From: MGBC114079 sp964531385
Lineage (GTDB): Bacteria > Bacillota > Clostridia > Lachnospirales > CAG-274
Length of the DNA: 64,000 bases
Assembly: GCA_964531385.1 (NCBI GenBank)
Contig: CAZHGC010000002.1
Location: 62,001 to 126,000, forward strand
Reading direction: 5' to 3'
The notes under the pieces were generated by a model. That model made no database searches and had not been told where the DNA came from. It was given only the letters and a program-made list of their open reading frames with translations. The translations under genes were made by a program, and so were the position numbers. Position 1 is the stretch's first letter. Each line of letters begins with the position of its first letter. This document shows, piece after piece, positions 43,381 to 50,702 of the stretch.

Positions 43381-45357
43381 CTACTTTTCATATTCCTTTA
43401 TAAGACCTGAATTGTATGCCTCAACAAGATATTCAAGGTCATCGATTCTACCTTTGATTTCTTTTCCAATATCCGTTCCCGAAACCATTTTCGTTCCTGC
43501 ATTTTGTTCAAGAAATTGAGTGCTTGAAATAATGTCCTTTTCTTGTTCAACAGCTTCAATAGTCGAGGAAAAAGGCTCGTGCGAAGCCAAAACAAGACCC
43601 TTTGAATTGTAAATCAAAGTATACCCCGCAATCCCCGTAACAGATTGATAGGCTTTTGCAAATCCGCCGTCAATAATAAGCAGTTTTCCGTTTGCCTTAA
43701 CAGGACTTTCGCCCTTAACAACCTTAACAGGAACGTGCCCGTTTATAATATGCGAATTTTCTTCGGAAAGTCCAAATTCACGCAAAATTTTCAAACAAGT
43801 TTCCTCGTTGTTTGTAAGATTATAATAACAGTCTTTTTGTTCGTGATAAAGCTCCTTTGCATCAACAAAATATCTCTCAAAAGTTGTCATTTTGTCTTTG
43901 CCGTAAAGCGGTGAGCACGCCCCACACCATAAATACCACATATAATCTTGTCCCTTAATTCTTTCGGGCGTTCCGCATTCCGCATAAAACCCCGAACGGG
44001 CAATACTTTCAAGCTTATCAAGAAGCCCTTTTCCGCAAAATTCCTCGCCGGAAATTTTAACCTTTTTGAAAGACCCGTCAGAATTAAGCGGAACACAACC
44101 ATGAAGCAACAAATTAGAGTTGTAAACTTTATACATACTTCCTTTGTTAAATAAAAATCTAACGTGACGATGAAGTTTTTCGCTGTGAATAAAAGATTGC
44201 TGAATTTTCTCCATAAGCTCCTCTTCTTCTTCGCTAAGTTCAAAAGGACTTTCGGGATTAATTGTCGGAAAATACGAATCTTTAAGGTTATATTCCTTGC
44301 CGTCAATATAAATCGTTCCTTTTTCAAAATCTATTTTATCAAGCATAATTCTGCCGTTCATTTCAAATTCGGGATTTCGCAAAATTGTTTGTGCCTCAAT
44401 TTTAAATTGAATAATTGTAATAGCTTTGTGCATTTTTGAAATAAGACCAATTTCGCCCTTGCTTCTGCCCTTGTCATCAACAGTTGGTAAAAATCCTTTG
44501 CAATCATCGTTTTTATAAACCTCCATAGCAAATGTCGCAAGAGGAATAAGATTAATTCCATAGCTCTCCTCAATAGTATTGAGGTTGTAATATTTGCAAG
44601 AAACCCTAATAACGTTGCAAATGCAGGCTTTGCTTCCAGAAGCCGCCCCCATCCAGGAAATATCGTGATTTCCCCATTGAATGTCAAGCGAATGATAATC
44701 CATCAAAACGTCCATAATTTTTTCAGCTGCCTCGCCTCTATCATAAATATCGCCAATAACGTGCAAATGGTCAATTGCAAGTCTGTGAATAACGTTGGAA
44801 ATTGCACTTATAAATTTTTCAGCCATATTAAGTCTGACAATTGTGTTAATAATTTCGTTGTAATATTCGTGTTTATGAAGCCTTGCCGAATCCTCGTGAA
44901 TAAGTTCTTCAATTATATATGTAAATTCGGGTGGCAAAGCTTTTCTAACTTTCGAACGGGTGTATTTGTAAGAAACTCTTTTACAAATTTGAATAAGTCT
45001 GAAAAGATTTATTTTATACCAATCGTTCATATTCGTTTCTTTTCTTTTAACAACTTCAAGACGCAATTCGGGATAATAAACAAGCGTTGCCAAATTTCTC
45101 TTATCGCTCTCCATTAACGTCGAGCCAAAAATTTCCTCAATGTAATTTTTAATAACCCCTGAAGCATTTCGCAAAACGTGGTTAAAAGCCTCATATTCTC
45201 CATGAATGTCCGAAAGAAAATGTTCCGTTCCTTTCGGAAGATTTAAAATTGCCTTAAGATTTATAATCTCCGTACAAGCCGCATTAATATCGGGATATTG
45301 CCTTGCAAGAAGCTTCAAATATTTCAATTTTTCATCGTTTATTTTGTTCGAATTCAT
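43381..45357 (-). CDS. fbp: Fructose-1,6-bisphosphatase class III
   Basis: Gluconeogenic enzyme of 658 residues, the class III (manganese-dependent) type found in Firmicutes and unrelated to class I. Calcineurin-like metal motifs are HFLSDIHGEYEAF, HVIGDIYDRG and QWGNHDISWMGAA; further on SPLYGKDKMTTFERYF and IINGHVPVK are conserved. ATG 45357 has GGAGGTTGGG upstream; the in-frame start at 45405 lacks a site. It is 32 bases downstream of pncB and may be cotranscribed with it. Confidence 0.95.
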   Translation of the reverse strand: MNSNKINDEKLKYLKLLARQYPDINAACTEIINLKAILNLPKGTEHFLSDIHGEYEAFNHVLRNASGVIKNYIEEIFGSTLMESDKRNLATLVYYPELRLEVVKRKETNMNDWYKINLFRLIQICKRVSYKYTRSKVRKALPPEFTYIIEELIHEDSARLHKHEYYNEIINTIVRLNMAEKFISAISNVIHRLAIDHLHVIGDIYDRGEAAEKIMDVLMDYHSLDIQWGNHDISWMGAASGSKACICNVIRVSCKYYNLNTIEESYGINLIPLATFAMEVYKNDDCKGFLPTVDDKGRSKGEIGLISKMHKAITIIQFKIEAQTILRNPEFEMNGRIMLDKIDFEKGTIYIDGKEYNLKDSYFPTINPESPFELSEEEEELMEKIQQSFIHSEKLHRHVRFLFNKGSMYKVYNSNLLLHGCVPLNSDGSFKKVKISGEEFCGKGLLDKLESIARSGFYAECGTPERIKGQDYMWYLWCGACSPLYGKDKMTTFERYFVDAKELYHEQKDCYYNLTNNEETCLKILREFGLSEENSHIINGHVPVKVVKGESPVKANGKLLIIDGGFAKAYQSVTGIAGYTLIYNSKGLVLASHEPFSSTIEAVEQEKDIISSTQFLEQNAGTKMVSGTDIGKEIKGRIDDLEYLVEAYNSGLIKEYEK

Positions 45358-45389
45358 AATCCCAACCTCCAAATAAAATATATAAGTGT

Positions 45390-46841
45390 CTATAAATTCA
45401 AGCAATCTGCTCTTTTCTCAATCATTTTGTTTTTAAGTTCAAAAAGTTCAACAGATAAATCAACAGGCAAAATGTGCGGATTAACAAGCCTTTTATATTC
45501 CGGCCAAAGAGTAGCCGTTTCTTCAAAACAATATTGCCTAATTTCCATAACCGATCTTTCTTTCATAACGCATTCACCGTTCAAAAAAACAGGTTGCAAA
45601 AGTTCTCTTGCAAAAAATCTGCCTGCCTTAAGAGTCATCGTTTTCCATGTTGCAAAAGGGTCAAAAATTGTAAGGTCTTTTTCTTCGTCAATTTTTTCGT
45701 GTTCAAGAGCAATCAAATCCGCCTTAATTTTTTTCGTGTTTTTGTCATAAAGCCTAAACACCTTTTTAATTCCCGGATTTGTAATTTTATCCGAATTTTC
45801 GGAAATTTTTATTTTCGGAACAATTTTCCCGTCGGTTTCTTCCGCCGAAAGCTTGTAAACTCCGCCAAAAGCCGGACAATCCTTTGACGTAATAAGATTT
45901 GTTCCAACGCCCCAAACGCTAATTTTCGTTCCCTGTTGTTTAAGAGAAGTTATAATATATTCATCAAGGTCGCTCGAAGCACAAATAACAGCATCAAAAA
46001 AACCTGCCTCATCAAGCATCTGCCTTGCTTTTTCCGAAATATAAGAAAAATCACCGCTGTCAAGACGAATGCCATATCCGTCAAAAAGTTTTCCAAGTTC
46101 TCTAAGTTCCGAAAAAACTTTAATTGCATTCGGAATTCCCGAACGTAGCGTGTCATAAGTGTCAACAAGCAAAATACAATTTTTCGGAAAAATCTCGGCA
46201 TATTTTCTAAAAGCCGTAAGCTCGTCTTTAAAGCTCATAACCCAGCTGTGAGCGTGTGTTCCGCTTATCGGAACATCAAATTTTTTTCCGGCAAGAACGT
46301 TGCTTGTTGCAAAACACCCGCCAATAATTGCGGCTCTTGCCCCATAAAGCCCCGCATCAGGTCCTTGTGCTCTTCTAAGTCCAAATTCCAAAACCCTATC
46401 ACCATGAGCCGCCCAAACAACCCTCGATGCTTTTGTTGCAATAAGACTTTGATGATTTATAATATTCAAAATTGTTGTTTCAACAAATTGAGCTTCAATA
46501 ATCGGTGCCGAAACCCGCAAAAGCGGTTCACCCGGAAAAACAACCGTACCCTCGGGAACGGCATAAATATCCCCCGAAAATCTAAAATCCTTTAAATATT
46601 CGATAAAATCTTCATCAAAAAATGAAAGCCCCCTCAAATATTGAATATCTTCTTCCGAGAATTTGATATTTTTAATATATTCAACAACCTGTGCAAGCCC
46701 CGCACAAATCGAATATCCGCCGTTATTCGGATTATTTCGATAAAACAAATCAAAAACAGCACGTCTTTCAAATTCCCCCGTTTTAAAATAACCCTGCATC
46801 ATAGTCAGCTCATAAAAATCTGTCAGCATAGTTAAATTCAT
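45390..46841 (-). CDS. pncB: Nicotinate phosphoribosyltransferase
   Basis: Salvage enzyme of 483 residues forming nicotinate mononucleotide for NAD synthesis. It opens LTMLTDFYELTMMQGYF, then FDLFYRNNPNNGGYSICAGL, ALIATKASRVVWAA-like region and EFGLRRAQGPDAGLYGARAAIIGGC with the conserved His in GTHAHSWVMSF; IRLDSGD is also present. Length and order fit the Gram-positive long form. Confidence 0.96.
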   Translation of the reverse strand: MNLTMLTDFYELTMMQGYFKTGEFERRAVFDLFYRNNPNNGGYSICAGLAQVVEYIKNIKFSEEDIQYLRGLSFFDEDFIEYLKDFRFSGDIYAVPEGTVVFPGEPLLRVSAPIIEAQFVETTILNIINHQSLIATKASRVVWAAHGDRVLEFGLRRAQGPDAGLYGARAAIIGGCFATSNVLAGKKFDVPISGTHAHSWVMSFKDELTAFRKYAEIFPKNCILLVDTYDTLRSGIPNAIKVFSELRELGKLFDGYGIRLDSGDFSYISEKARQMLDEAGFFDAVICASSDLDEYIITSLKQQGTKISVWGVGTNLITSKDCPAFGGVYKLSAEETDGKIVPKIKISENSDKITNPGIKKVFRLYDKNTKKIKADLIALEHEKIDEEKDLTIFDPFATWKTMTLKAGRFFARELLQPVFLNGECVMKERSVMEIRQYCFEETATLWPEYKRLVNPHILPVDLSVELFELKNKMIEKRADCLNL

Positions 46842-46940
46842 AAAACAAACCTCCCCAAAATCCGCAATAAAACAACTTCTTCGTTTTTTATAAAGTTTAT
46901 ATTTCTATTATACAGCCAAACTTGCCAACCTGTCAAAAGT

Positions 46941-46987
46941 TACAAAAACAAAGAAGCAGCATAAAAGCACACCGCCTTTTATGCTGC
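46941..46987 (-). terminator. Terminator after the Rrf2-family gene
   Basis: Arms GCAGCATAAAAG / CTTTTATGCTGC around an eight-base loop; on the minus strand a TTCTTTGTTTTTG run follows. Lies between the Rrf2 gene and pncB. Confidence 0.82.
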
Positions 46988-47016
46988 AACACCGCCCAAC
47001 TTCAACATAATAAAAA

Positions 47017-47442
47017 TCATTTCAAATTTAAAAAGTCATTTCTTTCAACCAAATCTTTCAAAGTAATGTTGTCAACAACATTGTTAATGGCTGTGTTAAG
47101 CTCCTCCCAAATTGAAAGAGTAACACATTTTTCCTTTCTCGGACACTCATTAACTTCCGTTTCAAGGCAAGAAACCGGAGCAAGGCTTCCTTCAATCGCC
47201 CTAAGAATCATTCCAACTGTGTATTCCTCAGGCTCTTTAATAAGCTTATACCCGCCCATAGGTCCTCTAACACTTTTAACAAAACCCGCACGATTTAACG
47301 CATTAACAATTTGTTCAAGATATTTAACGGAAATCTCCTGACGCTCACTAATGTTTTTAAGGCTTATACATTCGCCTTTTCCGTTAATTGCCAAATCAAG
47401 CATAAGTCTCAAAGCATACCTTCCTTTTGTAGAAATTATCAT
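47017..47442 (-). CDS. Rrf2-family transcriptional regulator (IscR-like)
   Basis: Winged-helix regulator of 141 residues. The N-terminus MIISTKGRYALRLMLDLA and ISVKYLEQIVNALNRAGFVKSVRGPMGGY is the Rrf2 DNA-binding domain. Three cysteines in SCLETEVNECPRKEKC (about residues 92-107) match the IscR/CymR-type cluster region and can bind an Fe-S cluster. ATG 47442 has GGAGG ten bases upstream; the in-frame start at 47472 does not. No suf or isc genes are nearby, so the target is unknown; it precedes the Fe-S/thioredoxin cluster at 48418-49706 by about 1 kb. Confidence 0.92.
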   Translation of the reverse strand: MIISTKGRYALRLMLDLAINGKGECISLKNISERQEISVKYLEQIVNALNRAGFVKSVRGPMGGYKLIKEPEEYTVGMILRAIEGSLAPVSCLETEVNECPRKEKCVTLSIWEELNTAINNVVDNITLKDLVERNDFLNLK

Positions 47443-47519
47443 ATTCAAAACACCTCCAAACAATTTTTTCATAATCCAACATTTCTATAATTATAATATA
47501 GATTTACTATGAATTCAAG

Positions 47520-47566
47520 AAAAAAAAGAGTTGCAAAAACAAAAACTCGTTTCAACAACTCTTTAA
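47520..47566 (-). terminator. Terminator of the 171-residue hypothetical gene
   Basis: Arms AAAGAGTTG / CAACTCTTT with a loop of about 20 bases and a T-run on the minus strand. Confidence 0.75.
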
Positions 47567-47598
47567 ATAGTTTTTTTATAAAAAGCAAATCATTATAA

Positions 47599-48114
47599 TC
47601 AAAACGATTTCAAAAATTTATTAGCTTTTGAAATCATCTTTCCAAGACCTTTAATCGCTTGATTTTGCTTCGACAAAATAGAAGTTATCTGCTCACCGAT
47701 TTCGTTGTAATCAATATCTTTTTTAAGAATTGAAGCCGTAATTTCCTTTGATGTTTCTTTGTCATAAATTAAAGCAAGATTAACTTTAACTGTACTTTCT
47801 TCAAGCTTTTTAACAGCCAAATAGTCGTTATAAAGCTTAATTTGATTTTTTGAAAAACTTCTTTTATAATATGCAAACAAATCAAGCCTTGTCTGGATTT
47901 CTTCCGACAAATTTTTGTTTTTATTAATCAAATAATTAAGTCTTCTCGAATTTTCACTTAAATATTCAAGCAAATTATCAACGTCATTTTCATTAAGAGT
48001 CGTCAAGTCAATTTTGTATTTTTCAAATGTTCTGAAAATAGATTTCTGTGTTTTATTTATAGTTTGAGCAAAATTTCCTGTTGTCAATTCCGAAATAAAA
48101 GTTGATGTTGTCAT
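47599..48114 (-). CDS. Hypothetical helical protein
   Basis: Protein of 171 residues that I do not recognise. It is all-helical in appearance, rich in Lys, Asn, Leu and Glu, with a Thr/Ser N-terminus (MTTSTFISELTTGNFA) and no signal peptide, Cys motifs or enzyme motif. The segment NQAIKGLGKMISKANKFLKSF at the end looks amphipathic. It has its own GGAGG and terminator and is probably a single-gene unit between the Rrf2 gene and the DUF134 cluster. Confidence 0.65.
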   Translation of the reverse strand: MTTSTFISELTTGNFAQTINKTQKSIFRTFEKYKIDLTTLNENDVDNLLEYLSENSRRLNYLINKNKNLSEEIQTRLDLFAYYKRSFSKNQIKLYNDYLAVKKLEESTVKVNLALIYDKETSKEITASILKKDIDYNEIGEQITSILSKQNQAIKGLGKMISKANKFLKSF

Positions 48115-48355
48115 TATGTAAAACCTCCCTCACAAAACGAATTACCAATCTTTATAATTAAATACGATAATAATCCCAAAAAGTTTACCAAAAAATAAAT
48201 TTTTACAGAATAAAAATTGTCAATTCCATCAAAAATAATTATACGCTTGCTTTTCAATTTACAATAATCATTATAAATGAAAATTGTAAACTAAATATGA
48301 ATGAATAATTAATTTTTCATTAAATTCCGTTTAAAACAACTTTGCAACAAATCAA
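48115..48355. other. Divergent intergenic region, part without recognised features
   Basis: AT-rich, between the hypothetical minus-strand gene and the promoter of the DUF134 cluster. No ORF or structure was recognised. Confidence 0.5.
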
Positions 48356-48383
48356 TTGACATATTCTTCAAAAATGCTATAAT
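48356..48383 (+). promoter_or_regulatory. Promoter of the DUF134-NifX/Trx-FTR operon
   Basis: TTGACA at 48356-48361, 16-base spacer ending TGC, TATAAT at 48378-48383: a consensus extended -10 promoter. Confidence 0.88.
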
Positions 48384-48405
48384 ATTATTAACATATGTTA
48401 ATAAT
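48384..48405 (+). promoter_or_regulatory. Perfect 22-bp palindromic operator
   Basis: Half-site ATTATTAACAT followed directly by its reverse complement ATGTTAATAAT. It begins one base after the -10 and covers the expected transcription start, so a repressor bound here would block the promoter. The DUF134 protein encoded first in the operon is a candidate ligand. Confidence 0.8.
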
Positions 48406-48417
48406 TAAGGAGGATTT

Positions 48418-48795
48418 ATGGCACGACCACAAAAATTCAGAAGAATTTGTTCAATGCCCAAAAACAATAAGTTCTCGCCGGAAAACAAAACTTGTGGCAA
48501 AGTTCATATAAGCATAGATGAATATGAAGTTATCCGCCTTTTGGATTATGAAGGAATGACGCAGGAACAGTGTGCCGTTCAAATGAACGTTGGAAGAGCA
48601 ACCGTAACGTTAATCTATGAAAATGCAAGAAAAAAAATTGCCGATTGTCTTGTAAACGGAAAAAACCTAATAATTGAGGGCGGAAACATATCCCTTTGTG
48701 AAAATTCAGCAAACTGTTGCGGAAAATGTGGCAAATCCGTTTGCAGTCAATGCACAGAAAAATTTTGCAAAAATCAAAATATCCAACAAAAATAG
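48418..48795 (+). CDS. DUF134 family DNA-binding protein with C-terminal Cys cluster
   Basis: Protein of 125 residues. The family start MARPQKFRRICSMPKNNKF and the sigma-70 region-4-like helix-turn-helix (about 47-75, MTQEQCAVQMNVGRATVTLIYENAR quoted in part: GMTQEQCAVQMNVGRATV) are clear. The C-terminus has seven cysteines between residues 94 and 117 (CENSANCCGKCGKSVCSQC), probably a metal or Fe-S site. DUF134 proteins are suspected regulators near NifB/NifX-type genes. Ribosome site AGGAGG at 48408-48413. First gene of a three-gene cluster. Confidence 0.88.
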   Translation: MARPQKFRRICSMPKNNKFSPENKTCGKVHISIDEYEVIRLLDYEGMTQEQCAVQMNVGRATVTLIYENARKKIADCLVNGKNLIIEGGNISLCENSANCCGKCGKSVCSQCTEKFCKNQNIQQK

Positions 48796-48807
48796 GAGGT
48801 TTGTTTT

Positions 48808-49509
48808 ATGAAAATAGCAGTAACCTACGAAAACGGAAATATATTTCAACATTTCGGCCACACCGAACAAATGAAAATTTACACAATTGAAAACAACGAA
48901 ATAACCTCTTCCGAAGTTGTTTCAACAAACGGAAGCGGTCATGGAGCTTTGGCAGGCTTTCTAAAAAGTTTAAACGTTGAAATTTTAATTTGCGGAGGAA
49001 TTGGTGGCGGAGCAAAATCCGCTTTGGCAGATGCAAATATAAAATTATACGGCGGTGTTTCCGGAAACGCCGACAAAGCCGTTGAAGCCTTGTTAAACAA
49101 TTCGTTGGACTATAACGAAAACGTAAAATGCTCACATCACGAACACAACCACGAAAACGGACACACTTGCGGACACAACCACAGCTGTCATAAAGAAGTC
49201 AAAAATATAACGTCTGAAAATTTCGAAGAAGAAGTTTTAAACAACAGCGGTCTCGTTGTTGTCGATTTTTGGGCGGTTTGGTGCGGTCCTTGCAAAATGC
49301 TCTCGCCAATAATCGATGAACTTTGCAGCGAAGTTTGTGATGTAAAATTTTGCAAAATAAATGTCGATGAACAACAAGAACTTGCTTTAAAATATAACGT
49401 ACGAAGTATCCCAACCGTTGCATTCATAAAAAATGGCTCTCTTGTTGATGCTTCAATAGGTTATGTTCCAAAAGAAGAATTGTTGGAAAGGATTGAAAAA
49501 AACAAATGA
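48808..49509 (+). CDS. NifX/NifB-type domain fused to thioredoxin through a His/Cys-rich linker
   Basis: Protein of 233 residues. Residues 1-106 match the dinitrogenase iron-molybdenum cofactor biosynthesis (NifX/NafY-type) family: MKIAVTYENGNIFQHFGHT, ILICGGIGGGAKSALADANI and YGGVSGNADKAVEALL. Residues 108-128 hold eight His and three Cys, an obvious metal-binding linker. From about 135 the protein is a complete thioredoxin with WCGPC at 158-162 and the cis-Pro loop RSIPT (199-203). The gene lies 12 bases after DUF134 and overlaps the next gene by an ATGA. It probably links a metal or Fe-S carrier domain to dithiol redox. Confidence 0.9.
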   Translation: MKIAVTYENGNIFQHFGHTEQMKIYTIENNEITSSEVVSTNGSGHGALAGFLKSLNVEILICGGIGGGAKSALADANIKLYGGVSGNADKAVEALLNNSLDYNENVKCSHHEHNHENGHTCGHNHSCHKEVKNITSENFEEEVLNNSGLVVVDFWAVWCGPCKMLSPIIDELCSEVCDVKFCKINVDEQQELALKYNVRSIPTVAFIKNGSLVDASIGYVPKEELLERIEKNK

Positions 49510-49706
49510 GCAAAGTTCGATATAATGAAAATAAAGCTGTCGTTCAAACAATAAAAGAGGGCTTAAAAAAAACCGGAGGCTATTGCCCTTGCCGATTGGA
49601 ACGAATTGAAGAAAACAAATGTATTTGCAAAGAATTTCGTGACCAAATAAATGATGAAAATTTCGAAGGCTATTGTCATTGTATGCTCTATTATAAAGAA
49701 AAATAA
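49506..49706 (+). CDS. Ferredoxin:thioredoxin reductase catalytic-subunit-like protein
   Basis: Protein of 66 residues with the six-cysteine FTR catalytic pattern CPC (27, 29), CIC (39, 41) and CHC (57, 59). In the plant and cyanobacterial enzyme, four of these ligate a 4Fe-4S cluster and two, one in CPC and one in CHC, form the active disulfide; by analogy Cys29 and Cys59 are the redox pair. It starts at ATG inside the previous stop (ATGA overlap), implying coupling to the Trx fusion. No variable (FTRv) subunit gene is nearby. It likely reduces the fused thioredoxin with ferredoxin electrons. Confidence 0.87.
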   Translation: MSKVRYNENKAVVQTIKEGLKKTGGYCPCRLERIEENKCICKEFRDQINDENFEGYCHCMLYYKEK

Positions 49707-49713
49707 AAAAGAT

Positions 49714-49757
49714 TTGCCATAAAAGTTTGAACAACGCCAAACATCAAACTTTTATGG
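49714..49757 (+). terminator. Terminator of the redox cluster
   Basis: Arms GCCATAAAAGTTTGA / TCAAACTTTTATGGC around a loop of about 14 bases, ending TTTTC. Confidence 0.85.
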
Positions 49758-50429
49758 CTTTTCAAAATTCTCAAAATTTTGTTTCAAAGAACTGTCGGAA
49801 AAATTTAAATATGTAGAAGGAACTTTTCCGTTAAACACAGTGTTAACAAGCATAAGCTTTCTCTTAACCGAAATTTTTTTGTCATAAAACGGGTTAACAA
49901 CGCTAACATCGGTTGTTGTAACAAGCCATATTTTAAAATTAACCTGATTTATTCCACTGCTTTCAAAAGCCGTCTCATAATCCGCCGTTGTTGCCCCTGC
50001 GTGCAAAACAGAAATGCTAAACTTCGGACCAAAATTGCTAATTAAATCAAGTCCCGAAAAAATTCCAACAGGCAATTCAATTTTTTCCGATTCCGAATTT
50101 TTAACCTCGTTGCTTATTTCCTCCGCAATTTTGGAACAAACTTTGTTTATAAGAATTGTATCAACTGAAAAATAATTAACACGCTCATCATCATCAAAAT
50201 CTTTTTCAAAAAAATCCTTTGAAGTCAAATTCATTTCACCAATAACCTTTTCAACAGCAAAATTTATTTTTTCGTTTATCGCATTAACAGCATATTTCTC
50301 GCTTATTTCCAAAACCGACGGCAAAACATTGTTTTTATATTGCACAAAAACAAAAACAACGCCAACAATAAATATAAAAATAAAAACAATTGTAAATCTT
50401 TTCGCTTTTCTTGCCCTCTTTTTCCTCAT
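49752..50429 (-). CDS. yunB: Sporulation protein YunB
   Basis: Protein of 225 residues with a basic N-terminus, one membrane span (about 12-34) and an extracytoplasmic domain. Family segments are ISEKYAVNAINEKINFAV, PVGIFSGLDLISNFGP and VVNPFYDKKISVKRKLMLVNTVFNG. YunB is made in the mother cell under sigma-E in Bacillus and affects sporulation. ATG 50429 is chosen over the TTG at 50444 because GGCGGGAAG lies directly upstream. It supports a spore-forming lineage. Confidence 0.9.
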   Translation of the reverse strand: MRKKRARKAKRFTIVFIFIFIVGVVFVFVQYKNNVLPSVLEISEKYAVNAINEKINFAVEKVIGEMNLTSKDFFEKDFDDDERVNYFSVDTILINKVCSKIAEEISNEVKNSESEKIELPVGIFSGLDLISNFGPKFSISVLHAGATTADYETAFESSGINQVNFKIWLVTTTDVSVVNPFYDKKISVKRKLMLVNTVFNGKVPSTYLNFSDSSLKQNFENFEKP

Positions 50430-50653
50430 CTTCCCGCCTTTCAAATCTCAAAAACGCAAAACGCTTTTTATAATTATATTCGCAAAAAATAAACACTATT
50501 CTATTTAAAAAAATAATCGTTTTTAAAAATTGTCATCTTTATAACCAACAAAAAACGCCTCATTTCTTTTTTTGAACAATCTTTGCCCAAAAAAATAATG
50601 TTATAAATGTCTAATTTTGTCATATATTTTTTAAATTTGTTTAAAATTTTTCT

Positions 50654-50681
50654 TTGAAAGTATGTATTATTCTGTTATAAT
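50654..50681 (+). promoter_or_regulatory. Promoter of the class A PBP gene
   Basis: TTGAAA at 50654-50659, 16-base spacer ending TGT, TATAAT at 50676-50681, 22 bases before the start codon. Confidence 0.82.
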
Positions 50682-50702
50682 GTAAAAGATAAGGGAGGTC
50701 AG

